Of a DNA stretch of 49,953 bases, positions 31,602 through 39,308 are shown one piece after another. Under the pieces are notes generated by a model. The model saw only the letters and a list, made by a program, of their open reading frames with translations. It was not told where the DNA came from and ran no database searches. Source of the DNA: a bacterium (GTDB lineage Bacteria > Patescibacteriota > Minisyncoccia > JAHIHE01 > DAOWLE01); assembly GCA_030643545.1 (NCBI GenBank), contig DAOWLE010000017.1, positions 1 through 49,953 of the forward strand, in the 5' to 3' direction. How positions within the stretch are numbered: the stretch's first letter is position 1; every line of letters begins with the position of its first letter. The position numbers and the translations under genes were made by a program.

Positions 31602-33173
31602 ATGCTTTTTTCTAAAAAAATCAATCTTCTATTTTTAATCCTTTCAATTATTACATTGTCTATTGTAATAATTTTAATCAACCCAATCTATTTATTGGCT
31701 GGTTTGGCAATATTTTTTTCTATTTTATTTTTTTATTTTTATCCAAACTGGGGAATTTATTTAATGGTTTTATTTTTTCCTTTTGTCGGCCTGCAATTTT
31801 TTTTCGGACAGGATTATAATCTTCCTTTAATTGACATCGTTGCTTCATTAGTTTTTGTTGCCTGGATTTCGAAATGTTTTTTAAAAACTTTTAATTTAAA
31901 ACATCTTTGTGAACAGTCAAAACTACCTCAAAAATGTCATCCTGAACTTGTTTCAGGATCTATTTCAAAACCTAAGCAGAATATCTCGCGCTTTCTTCTT
32001 CAAAAGCAAAATAACAGATTCCGAAATAAATTCGGAATGACAGAAGGATTCAAAAAATCTCTAATCATTCTCCCCGGCTGGCCAATTTTTGCTTTATTTG
32101 TTATAGTTAATCTAATTTCTCTTTTTAACAGTTATGATTTATTCCTTTCTTTAAAATATATTCTGCGGCCATTGGTATTTTTCTATTTTGCTTTTCTCGT
32201 CTTACCCTATAATGCAATTAGTTCTTATAAAATATTAAAAAATGTTCTTTGGATTTTCTTGTCTTTGGGAATTTTTGCCGCGGCAATCGGAACTTTTTCT
32301 CTGTTTCTAGATTTTGGCGAACTTATTCCCCGGGCAAAGCCAATTGCCATTTGTGGCTGGGCGCCTTTGGGATTCAACCATAATGCTTTGGCTGAACTGC
32401 TTATCACTATTATTCCTTTAAACTGGCTTTTAATAATTTTAAGCAAAAAAGAAATAGTTAAAAAATTTCTTTTAATCACATTTATTTTAATGATATCTGT
32501 TTTACTTTTGACTTTTTCCAGAACCGGCTGGATTTGCTTATTTTTAGAAATTTTGCTTTTTTGGTATTTTATTTATCGTGAACAAACAAAAAAACTTTTC
32601 AAAAAAATCCCCTCTTTGGCATTTTCAATCCTGCCGATTGCTTTTATCTTTTTCTTGCTGATGTTTCAGCTTTTAACAAGTTCTATCGGCTGGCAGGCAA
32701 ATGAAAACCGTTTGTTTTTAAATGAAATCTCATACGAAGCATTTTTAAATCATCCGATAATCGGCAATGGCGCCGGAACTTTTGTCAGTTTAGTCAGAGC
32801 AAACCCGGCTTATATTTTAGAATACGGGCAGCCCTTAGATTCGCACGGAGTTATTCAAAAAATCGCCGTTGAATCAGGAATTTTAGGATTAATCGCTTTC
32901 CTCGCTTTTATTTTTTATATTTTAAGAAAATTGTTTCTCGCTTTTAAAAACGCTTTTGCCTCCTCCCGCCATTCCCATTCTCTCTGTCATTCCCGTGAAA
33001 ACGGGAATCCAGAAAAAATTCTTTTCGCTTTTTTCATCGTCGCGCTTGCGTCTTTTGTTTTTCAATTATTCAGCACTTCATACTTCATTGCCAATTGCTG
33101 GCTTCCGATTGGAATCGCATTAGCAGCAGTGAAAATAATTGAAAGTAGAAAGAATAAAAATAATGAAAACTAA
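31602..33173 (+). CDS. O-antigen ligase/polymerase family membrane protein
   Basis: 523 residues with about 11-12 membrane helices. The Wzy_C-type large exterior loop holds ENRLFLNEISYEAFLNHPII followed by GNGAGTFVS (about 368-395), where the family places its catalytic Arg/His region. It either polymerises repeat units or ligates polysaccharide to a lipid or protein. Two palindromic elements are translated inside it: residues about 111-148 (CHPELVSGSIS ... RFRNKFGMTE) and 461-470 (CHSRENGNPE). Both peptides lie in loops between helices. The first adds a hydrophilic 38-residue loop. It overlaps the next gene by 11 nt. Confidence 0.85.
   Translation: MLFSKKINLLFLILSIITLSIVIILINPIYLLAGLAIFFSILFFYFYPNWGIYLMVLFFPFVGLQFFFGQDYNLPLIDIVASLVFVAWISKCFLKTFNLKHLCEQSKLPQKCHPELVSGSISKPKQNISRFLLQKQNNRFRNKFGMTEGFKKSLIILPGWPIFALFVIVNLISLFNSYDLFLSLKYILRPLVFFYFAFLVLPYNAISSYKILKNVLWIFLSLGIFAAAIGTFSLFLDFGELIPRAKPIAICGWAPLGFNHNALAELLITIIPLNWLLIILSKKEIVKKFLLITFILMISVLLLTFSRTGWICLFLEILLFWYFIYREQTKKLFKKIPSLAFSILPIAFIFFLLMFQLLTSSIGWQANENRLFLNEISYEAFLNHPIIGNGAGTFVSLVRANPAYILEYGQPLDSHGVIQKIAVESGILGLIAFLAFIFYILRKLFLAFKNAFASSRHSHSLCHSRENGNPEKILFAFFIVALASFVFQLFSTSYFIANCWLPIGIALAAVKIIESRKNKNNEN
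31935..32042. repeat. Two-hairpin TGTCAT...ATGACA element inside the ligase gene
   Basis: TGTCATCCTGAACTTGTTTC + AGGATCT on the left and GATTCCGAAATAAATTCGGA + ATGACA on the right give two hairpins with the element's usual ends. It is 108 bp, divisible by 3, and lies entirely in frame. Its relative at 4727-4822 is intergenic. Confidence 0.85.
32985..33010. repeat. dRS3-like hairpin inside the ligase gene
   Basis: TGTCATTCCCGTGAAAACGG + GAATCC contains ATTCCC-N8-GGGAAT (32989-33008). It equals the reverse complement of the right half of the 82-bp element at 27060-27083. Confidence 0.85.
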
Positions 33174-34356
33174 ATCTAAAAAAATTAAATTAACTCATAT
33201 AATCTGTTCGCTTGGATACGGCGGAGCAGAGAGATTTTTGATTGACTTAATAAAAAATACCGACCGAGAAAAATATGAAATTTCTGTTTTGTGCGTTATT
33301 AAAGGCGGACCATTGGTTGAAGAATTGGAATTGAACGGGACAAAAGTTTTCATCATCGGAAAAAAAACAAAACTTGGAATTTTAACAATCTGGAAAATTT
33401 ATAAATATTTGAAAAAAGAAAAAATACAAATCGTCCATACTCATCTTTTCGCCGGAGATGCTTGGGGGCGGATTGCCGCTATTTTGGCGCGAACACCAAT
33501 TATTATTTCCACTGAACACAGCGTAAATTTTAACGAAGGAATTATTAAACGCTTGGTTAAAAAATTCCTTTCTTATTTCACTGATAAAATTATCGCTATT
33601 TCTCAAACAGTAAAAGAAAATTCGCAAAAAAGAGATTGGATCAATTCAAAAAAAATTGAAGTGATTTATAACGGGATTGATTTGGATAAATTTTCCAAGC
33701 TAGATTTCCGTTTTCACGGAAATGACAAAGAAAAAAATGAGAATAATATCACTTTAGGTTTTGTGGGTAGATTAGAAAAGGAAAAAGGAGCGGAATATTT
33801 AATTAAAGCGCTCCACCTCTGTCATCCCCGTCCCGCATCAGAGCGTGGGATAAACTCCGGCGAAAATCTAAAATTAAAAATTCTCGGTGATGGAACTCAA
33901 AGAAAAAATTTAGAAACAATGAGCAACCAGTTTGGCTTAAAAGATAAAATAGAATTCTTGGGATTTAAAAATAATCCGGCAAATTTTTATCAAGAAATAG
34001 ACATTTTAATTATTCCTTCTTTGTGGGAGGGCTTAAGTATTGTTGCTTTAGAAGCAATGGCTTCCGGTATTCCAATTATTGCCAGTAATTCTGGCGGACT
34101 TAAAGAAATTATTGAAAACGATTCCGCCTACGGCGGATCCCTGTCTGCCGCAGGCACTGGCGCTAAAGGCGGAAAAACCGGACTTTTATTTGAATCAAGA
34201 AATTCTAAAGATTTAGCTGAGAAAATTTTATGGGCAATTAAAAATTATGATAAGATGAATTCAATGGCTGAAAAAGCAAAAATCAAAGTTGAAGATTTTG
34301 ATATTAAGAAAAAAGCAAAAGAATATGAAAGGATTTATGAAAATTTTACAAATTAA
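33163..34356 (+). CDS. GT4-family glycosyltransferase with three embedded palindromes
   Basis: A GT-B retaining glycosyltransferase of 397 residues. The N-terminal motif is CSLGYGGAERFLIDL (about 13-27), the C-terminal sugar-nucleotide site PSLWEGLSIVALEAMASGIP (about 285-304). Three peptides come from repeats: about 181-187 (FRFHGND), 220-233 (CHPRPASERGINSG) and 320-337 (SAYGGSLSAAGTGAKGGK). The last splits the usual E(I/V)I-x2-G-x-TGLLFE stretch, between IIEND and TGLLFE. It is still open throughout, so it may be functional, but activity is uncertain. The ATG at 33163 overlaps the ligase by 11 nt; an upstream in-frame start at 33139 is less likely. Confidence 0.88.
   Translation: MKTKSKKIKLTHIICSLGYGGAERFLIDLIKNTDREKYEISVLCVIKGGPLVEELELNGTKVFIIGKKTKLGILTIWKIYKYLKKEKIQIVHTHLFAGDAWGRIAAILARTPIIISTEHSVNFNEGIIKRLVKKFLSYFTDKIIAISQTVKENSQKRDWINSKKIEVIYNGIDLDKFSKLDFRFHGNDKEKNENNITLGFVGRLEKEKGAEYLIKALHLCHPRPASERGINSGENLKLKILGDGTQRKNLETMSNQFGLKDKIEFLGFKNNPANFYQEIDILIIPSLWEGLSIVALEAMASGIPIIASNSGGLKEIIENDSAYGGSLSAAGTGAKGGKTGLLFESRNSKDLAEKILWAIKNYDKMNSMAEKAKIKVEDFDIKKKAKEYERIYENFTN
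33704..33723. repeat. dRS3-like hairpin inside GT4 gene, compensated variant
   Basis: ATTTCC-N8-GGAAAT with the same GTTTTCAC middle as the hairpin at 27060-27079. Both arms changed (C to T, G to A), so pairing is kept. It is followed by GACA as in the parent element. Confidence 0.8.
33820..33862. repeat. TGTCATCCC-type element inside GT4 gene
   Basis: TGTCATCCCCGTCCCGCATC, then AGAGCGTGGGATAAACTCC. The stem TCCCGC/GTGGGA is imperfect. The element is translated as CHPRPASERGINS. Confidence 0.65.
34123..34173. repeat. TCCGCC/GGCGGA composite inside GT4 gene
   Basis: TCCGCCTACGGCGGA (34123-34137), CTGCCGCAGGCA and a final GCTAAAGGCGGA. The first hairpin is identical to that at 21477-21491, and the last part to the end of the double-REC gene (10741-10751). 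Confidence 0.8.
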
Positions 34357-35602
34357 CAAATTTTTTTATCTCAAAGGCGGTTCAGAAAAATATTTTTTTG
34401 AACTTCGCAATCTTTTGAAAAAAAATAACCATCAGGTTATTGATTTTTCAATGAAAGATAAAAAAAATCTGCCAAACCCTTACAGCGAATATTTTATTGA
34501 ACCGACAAATTTAAGAGGTTTAGTCTCTTTAAAGAGGATAAACCTCTTATTTAAACTTATTTGGAATAAAGAAAGCCGGAAAAAATTAGAAAAACTAATT
34601 CAAAAAGAAAAGCCGGATATTGCTCATATTCATAATATCCATCATGAAATTTCTTTGTCTATTCTGCCAGTTTTGAAAAAATATAAAATTCCTGTTGTCC
34701 AAACACTTCATGATTATCAAATAATTTGCCCAAATTACAAATTATATTCTCAAGGAAAAATTTGCGAGAAATGCCAAAAACATAAATATTACCAATGTTT
34801 CTTGAATAAATGTATTAAAGATTCTTATTCAGTAAGTTTGTTTGCAGCTTTGGAAAATTATTTTTATTGGCTTTCTGGAATTTATAAAAATGTGGATATT
34901 TTCATCGCGCCGAGCAAGTTTTTAAAAAATAAATTTATTGAATTTGGAATTCCAGAAAAGAAAATAGTTTATTTGCCAAATTTTGCGGAAAATCCCTTTA
35001 ACAAGAAAGAAGGCGAAGTGGCGCCGCTTCGCCTTCAAGAGAAATACAGAAGTGATAATGAACAAAATAATTACATCCTTTATTTTGGTCGTCTCTCAAA
35101 AGAAAAAGGAATTGATATTTTAATTGAGGCAATGGCTTTAGTAAATGAAAATATAAAATTGAAAATCGTTGGTAATGGTCCAGAAAAAGAAAATCTGAAA
35201 AAATTAGCTGAAAAATTAAAAATTAATAATCAAATCCAATTTCTTGGACACAAAAACCAAAATGAATTAAAAGAAATTATTAAAAATTCTTTGGCTGTTA
35301 TCGCGCCTTCGCAATGGTATGAAAATTGTCCATTATCAATTTTAGAAGCGTTTTCGTTTGGCAAATTGGTTATCGCTTCAAACTTGGGAGGCATTCCCGA
35401 GTTGGTTAAAGACGGAAAAACCGGATTTCTTTTTGAACCAAGTAACGCAAAAGATTTATCTGAAAAGATTAATTTACTTTTTGAAAATTCAGAAAAAATA
35501 ATTTCAATGGGTAAATCCGCCCAAGAAGAAATTGAAAAAAAATATAATCCAGAAATTCATTATCAAAAATTAATGGAGATTTATGAAAAATTTATTTCTT
35601 AA
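34337..35602 (+). CDS. GT4-family glycosyltransferase
   Basis: 421 residues, GT-B fold. KFFYLKGGSEKYFFELRNLL (8-27) is the acceptor-side glycine loop. A cysteine cluster follows (CPNYKLYSQGKICEKCQKHK and CFLNKC, about 133-160), seen in a subgroup of GT4 enzymes and likely a zinc site. YFGRLSKEKGIDILIEAMAL near 248-267 and PSQWYENCPLSILEAFSFGK near 326-345 form the nucleotide-sugar domain. The ATG at 34337 gives the usual MKILQINKF start; in-frame ATGs at 34325 and 34289 are alternatives. Two palindromes (34511-34551, 35009-35036) are translated in it. It overlaps both neighbours by 20 nt. Confidence 0.9.
   Translation: MKILQINKFFYLKGGSEKYFFELRNLLKKNNHQVIDFSMKDKKNLPNPYSEYFIEPTNLRGLVSLKRINLLFKLIWNKESRKKLEKLIQKEKPDIAHIHNIHHEISLSILPVLKKYKIPVVQTLHDYQIICPNYKLYSQGKICEKCQKHKYYQCFLNKCIKDSYSVSLFAALENYFYWLSGIYKNVDIFIAPSKFLKNKFIEFGIPEKKIVYLPNFAENPFNKKEGEVAPLRLQEKYRSDNEQNNYILYFGRLSKEKGIDILIEAMALVNENIKLKIVGNGPEKENLKKLAEKLKINNQIQFLGHKNQNELKEIIKNSLAVIAPSQWYENCPLSILEAFSFGKLVIASNLGGIPELVKDGKTGFLFEPSNAKDLSEKINLLFENSEKIISMGKSAQEEIEKKYNPEIHYQKLMEIYEKFIS
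34511..34551. repeat. Palindrome inside second GT4 gene
   Basis: TTAAGAGGTTTA and TAAACCTCTTATTTAA flank an inner CTCTTTAAAGAG. It is translated as LRGLVSLKRINLL. Confidence 0.65.
35009..35036. repeat. 28-bp palindrome inside second GT4 gene
   Basis: GAAGGCGAAGTGGC (35009-35022) and GCCGCTTCGCCTTC (35023-35036) are complementary except one T/G pair that wobbles in RNA. The arms equal those of the intergenic 28-mer at 5033-5060. It is translated as EGEVAPLRLQ. Confidence 0.85.
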
Positions 35603-36986
35603 AAAACTAATTCTTATTACCCTTATCGCCTGTATTGGACTGGCTGGTTTTAGTTTTTATGGAATTTCCGAAGTTAAAAAAGGCGAAATGGGAATTTTAA
35701 AGCCGATAATAAAACTTCTGCCTTTTTCAGAAAATAAAAAAGAAGAGATTTCTTTTCTTTTGGAAATTTTTCCGGAAATTGGCGGATTTGAAAAAGAAAA
35801 AACTTATCTTCTGCTTTTTGAAAACAATATGGAATTAAGACCGGCTGGCGGATATCTTGGCTCATTTGGAATTGTTAAAGTTAAAGATGGAAAATTTACT
35901 CATCTGGAAGTTCACGACACAAATATTTTTGACGGCTTTGGAAAAGTTGAGACAGAACCGCCCTGGCCGATTAAAAAATATCTGCATGTTTCCAACTGGC
36001 AGATGAGAGATTCCGGCTGGTCGCCTGATTTTCCCACATCAGCGAAAAAAGCCGAGTACTTTTATCGCTTGCAGGGTGGAAAGGAAAAAATTGACGGAAT
36101 TATTGCCATTACTCCGCCGGTTTTAGAATCAGTTTTAGATTTAACCGGTTCTTTAGAATTTGAAGGGCATAATTACACAAAAGAAAATGTTATTCTTGAT
36201 TTGGAATATCAAGTTGAACAAGATTATTACAAAAAAGGAATTCCCGAAGGCGAACGAAAAAGCGTTTTAAAAAAAATCGCTCCGATTCTAGCAGAGCGAA
36301 TAGTTGAATTCAGCGTTTTAGACCAAATCAAACTTTTTAATTGTTTTGAAAAACATTTCAAAGAAAAAGAAATTATTTTCTATTTCCACAACAACGATTT
36401 GGAAAATAAGATTCTTGAAAAAAACTGGGGCGGGCAAGTGAAAAAAAATCCAGGCGATTTTCTGATGATTGTTGACGCAAATTTATTTTCTTTAAAAAGT
36501 GATCCGGTTGTTGAACGGTTAATTAATTACCAGATAGATTTGAATTCGCCGCGCCCGAATGCCCGTTTGGAAATTACTTACCGCCACCAAGGCAAAGAAG
36601 AAAATTGGCATATAAAAGATTACCAAAGTTATTTAAGAGTTTATCTGCCAAAAGGAAGCTGGCTGATAAAAGTTGACGGATTGTCAACGCCAGTTAAATT
36701 TCCTGATGAGCTGGAAAAAACAGTTTTCGCCGGAATGGTTTATGTTCCGCTGAACCAAGAGAAAAAAATTGTTTTTGAATATTTACTGCCAAAAGATTTC
36801 AAGAAAAATCCCTATAAATTGCTTGTCCAAAAACAAATCGGAACAAAAGATTATGATTTAAAAATTGAAATTATTTCTGATAAAAAACCAAAATACTTTC
36901 AGCCGAATTCGGCTAAAACAAAAAATGGAGCAACAATCTTTTCGCAAAAGTTAAAAGAAGATTTGTATTTTGAAGTTGGATTTTAA
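35583..36986 (+). CDS. DUF4012 exported protein
   Basis: 467 residues. It has one N-terminal membrane helix or uncleaved signal (LILITLIACIGLAGFSFYGI, 9-28), then an exterior domain. The DUF4012 hallmark LLLFENNMELRPAGGYLGSF is at about 77-96, followed by FDGFGKVETEPPWPI and NWQMRDSGWSPDFPTSAKKA. The family is common in Patescibacteria and Actinobacteria, usually beside polysaccharide genes, with unknown biochemistry. It overlaps the glycosyltransferase by 20 nt and is the last gene of the + strand block before the bidirectional terminator. Confidence 0.9.
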   Translation: MKNLFLKKLILITLIACIGLAGFSFYGISEVKKGEMGILKPIIKLLPFSENKKEEISFLLEIFPEIGGFEKEKTYLLLFENNMELRPAGGYLGSFGIVKVKDGKFTHLEVHDTNIFDGFGKVETEPPWPIKKYLHVSNWQMRDSGWSPDFPTSAKKAEYFYRLQGGKEKIDGIIAITPPVLESVLDLTGSLEFEGHNYTKENVILDLEYQVEQDYYKKGIPEGERKSVLKKIAPILAERIVEFSVLDQIKLFNCFEKHFKEKEIIFYFHNNDLENKILEKNWGGQVKKNPGDFLMIVDANLFSLKSDPVVERLINYQIDLNSPRPNARLEITYRHQGKEENWHIKDYQSYLRVYLPKGSWLIKVDGLSTPVKFPDELEKTVFAGMVYVPLNQEKKIVFEYLLPKDFKKNPYKLLVQKQIGTKDYDLKIEIISDKKPKYFQPNSAKTKNGATIFSQKLKEDLYFEVGF

Positions 36987-36989
36987 AGC

Positions 36990-37022
36990 TAAAAAAGCGA
37001 GGATATATATCCTCGCTTTTTT
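36990..37022. terminator. Bidirectional intrinsic terminator
   Basis: AAAAAAGCGAGGATA and TATCCTCGCTTTTTTT form a long stem with A- and T-runs on both sides. It serves the DUF4012 gene (+) and the pseudopilin gene (-). Confidence 0.88.
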
Positions 37023-37028
37023 TAATCG

Positions 37029-37076
37029 CCACAGGCATCCAATGCCTAAAAGCCATGAGGCATTGGATGCCTGTGG
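37029..37076. repeat. 19-bp inverted repeat beyond the pseudopilin stop
   Basis: CCACAGGCATCCAATGCCT (37029-37047) and its perfect reverse complement (37058-37076) flank a 10-nt loop, 4 nt after the pseudopilin stop. There is no U-run. Together with 36990-37022 it forms a double hairpin. Confidence 0.85.
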
Positions 37077-37080
37077 TTAT

Positions 37081-38382
37081 TTACGGCAATTTTTGCATCA
37101 GCGCTCCGTCTTCAGTATCCTCCAAAATGGTAACGGTTGACGAATAATTCTGATAACCGTCAGCTTGAATTTCCAAGTTATAATCATCTTCTTCAAGAGG
37201 AGTAAAAAACGCCTGGCCTTGTTCGTTAGTAGGAACTATTGTGTCATATCCTAAATCCAAATTAAAAATTCTTACGCCAGTTCCGAAAATCGGTTCAGAA
37301 TCTTCAGAATCTTTTACTGTCATTATAAGAGTGTTTTCCGCGCCAAGAACCAAAGTTACCGGAGTAACCGTATCCGGCAAAATATCAATCGGCTGTTCAT
37401 CGGAATCAGGCGAGATTAAATCAAAGCCAGTAGCGTCTTCATCAACGGAAAATTCATAAGAATCCCATTCTAAATTTAAAATTGTCAGCTGTCCCGCGGC
37501 GTCAACACTATGGTCTTCGGAATATTTATAAGTCGGAATTTCTTTGCCGATTTCTTTTAACCCTTGAAGATGAAAAGGAACATTGCCAATAGGTAAGCCA
37601 GTTTCTTCGGAAACAACACTGATATTAAATATGGATAATTTATCAATGGCAAAACTTATTTCAGTTAATTTTCCTTCAGCAATATTAGAATGAAGTTTTA
37701 CCGGATCTTCCACTTCGTCTTCCCCGTAGGTTCTGTCCGTGCTATAGCCGCTTTTGCTTAAAGTAATTTGGTACCCTTCAACTGATTCCGGCGCTCCGGA
37801 TAAAACCAATTGCCCATTATTATCAGTCAGATAATTTGCTTCAATTGCCGGAACAACATCATCATTTTTTAAATAAACATTTGCCTGAGCAACGCCGGCT
37901 CCACTGGCGTCAAAGCATACTATTGACAAAGTTCCGCTTCCTGCCGCTTGTTCCGCTCCTTTTGGAGAAATATCTGTAAAACCGGAAAGGGATCCTTCAA
38001 AAACTCCGGACCAATCCGCTTTCACTTTTACTCTTTTGTAATCGTTCGGAAGATCATCAGTTTCATCAACGCTTGTTCCGTCAAAAGGATCGTCAATATA
38101 AACAACAGTTGTTTTAACTGTAAAATCAATTCCGTTGCGGGTAATCTCTGTTTGTTCAGAAATAGTTCCAGATGGAATTCCGGAAACCGTTCCGACTTTA
38201 TTATAAGAAAGGTTTCGCGCTTCTTCTAATTTTTGATTAACTAACATTTGAGCGGTAAGCCGCGCCCGGCTGCTGTTGACCATTTTTAAACTGCCCTGAA
38301 AAATTCCGTAAATGCCCAGCATCACGATTGCCAGAATCGCTACGCCGACCAATGTTTCAACTAAAGTAAATCCATTTTTCAT
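37081..38382 (-). CDS. Large type IV pseudopilin with three beta-sandwich repeats
   Basis: 433 residues. The class III signal MKNG|FTLVETLVGVAILAIV has the Gly4-Phe5 prepilin peptidase site and Glu9 (Glu5 of the mature form). After the helix and a ~130-residue pilin-like region come three carboxypeptidase-regulatory-like or PEGA-like units: about 148-215 (GTLSIVCFDASGAGVAQANV ... YQITLSKSGY), 250-315 (IFNISVVSEETGLPIGNVPF) and 351-425 (LIMTVKDSEDSEPIFGTGVR ... YNLEIQADGY). The composition is acidic. Most pilins are 130-200 residues, so this is probably a tip or minor pilin with an adhesive stalk. It has few introns of repeats and reads cleanly. Confidence 0.87.
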   Translation of the reverse strand: MKNGFTLVETLVGVAILAIVMLGIYGIFQGSLKMVNSSRARLTAQMLVNQKLEEARNLSYNKVGTVSGIPSGTISEQTEITRNGIDFTVKTTVVYIDDPFDGTSVDETDDLPNDYKRVKVKADWSGVFEGSLSGFTDISPKGAEQAAGSGTLSIVCFDASGAGVAQANVYLKNDDVVPAIEANYLTDNNGQLVLSGAPESVEGYQITLSKSGYSTDRTYGEDEVEDPVKLHSNIAEGKLTEISFAIDKLSIFNISVVSEETGLPIGNVPFHLQGLKEIGKEIPTYKYSEDHSVDAAGQLTILNLEWDSYEFSVDEDATGFDLISPDSDEQPIDILPDTVTPVTLVLGAENTLIMTVKDSEDSEPIFGTGVRIFNLDLGYDTIVPTNEQGQAFFTPLEEDDYNLEIQADGYQNYSSTVTILEDTEDGALMQKLP

Positions 38383-38407
38383 ATTTTTTTTATTTATTTT
38401 TAAAATT

Positions 38408-38450
38408 TTAATTCAACTTTCGACTTTATAGACTTTTGACTTTATAAACT
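38408..38450. repeat. 9-11-nt-period ACTTTAT repeat
   Basis: Reiterated GACTTTATA/GACTTTTGA units between the DUF4446 and pseudopilin genes, matching the family inside pth at 15307-15350. Confidence 0.6.
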
Positions 38451-38453
38451 TTA

Positions 38454-38951
38454 TCATTTCCCCATCGCTTCTTCAACCGCTTTTTTCTCTTCGTCTGACA
38501 ATTGATAAGACGATTTTCCTTTTTCAATCGGCTTGGCGTAAACGCGCGTCCCTTCTTTACTATGCAAGCTGGAAATAATCAGCCCGTTATCATAAGCGTC
38601 AAGAAAAGTAATGGCAAAACTTTGATCTCCGCCAATATCGCCGAAAGGATTATAGCGGACCAATCCGATTTTTTGAATTCCTCGCGAAGCAATCTGATGG
38701 ATTTTTTCGCTTAATTTTAATAAATCTTCAGCGTCGTCTCTGTTTCTTTTAATTTCTTTATGCTGGTCTTCAATAATTTTTTCCAAATCTTTCGCTTCCT
38801 TTCCCTGAAAAAGCACTTTCTGTTTATTCTTGATATTTTTTATTTGCAAAAACAAATAGGCGAAACCAAAAATCAAAATTAAAACAATCGCGCTTAATCC
38901 TAAAATAATCGGCTGATAATTTTGTTGTATAAAATTAATTATTTGTTCCAT
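38454..38951 (-). CDS. DUF4446 family membrane-anchored protein
   Basis: 165 residues: an N-terminal membrane helix (about 15-35), a charged coiled coil (40-90), and the conserved DUF4446 core LVRYNPFGDIGGDQSFAITF (about 98-117) followed by LDAYDNGLIISSLHSKEGTR. The family occurs in Firmicutes and Patescibacteria with unknown function. It stands upstream of the pseudopilin gene on the same strand, 70 nt apart, with a short repeat between. Confidence 0.9.
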   Translation of the reverse strand: MEQIINFIQQNYQPIILGLSAIVLILIFGFAYLFLQIKNIKNKQKVLFQGKEAKDLEKIIEDQHKEIKRNRDDAEDLLKLSEKIHQIASRGIQKIGLVRYNPFGDIGGDQSFAITFLDAYDNGLIISSLHSKEGTRVYAKPIEKGKSSYQLSDEEKKAVEEAMGK

Positions 38952-39055
38952 AGTTTTTTATTTGACAATTTTTTAAAATACAAATTTATTTCCTGCCAAT
39001 AATTAAAATATGTTCGCTGATTCCGATGCCCTAAACTCTCCGTAATCTTTTTTAA

Positions 39056-39304
39056 CTAATTTCTTGGACATAAAATTAAATGTTTTTTAATAAATGCTCT
39101 GCCAGAACCAGATTTAAGATATTTTTCAAAATTGTAAGCGATATATTTATCTCCAGTTACAAAATAAAAATCCAATTTTATTGGCAAACGATTTGCTGTA
39201 GCTGACACATAACCTTTTTTATGTCTTTTAATTCTAGTTATAAGATTATCAGTACAGCCTACATAATAACCATTTTTACATTTTAAACTGTAGATATAGT
39301 ACAT
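39056..39304 (-). CDS. GIY-YIG domain endonuclease, single-domain
   Basis: 82 residues, a bare GIY-YIG fold of the UPF0213/YhbQ type. YYIYSLKCKNGYYVGCTDNL (2-21) holds the two tyrosines and glycine of the motif. RIKRHKKGYV has the catalytic Arg, and NFEKYLKSGSGRAF near 58-71 the metal-binding Glu. Such short proteins nick or cleave DNA; some are mobile. Its start lies directly against the GC-rich repeat array at 39309-39655, whose repeat unit runs into its upstream region. It probably forms a unit with that array. Confidence 0.85.
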   Translation of the reverse strand: MYYIYSLKCKNGYYVGCTDNLITRIKRHKKGYVSATANRLPIKLDFYFVTGDKYIAYNFEKYLKSGSGRAFIKKHLILCPRN

Positions 39305-39308
39305 AAAG

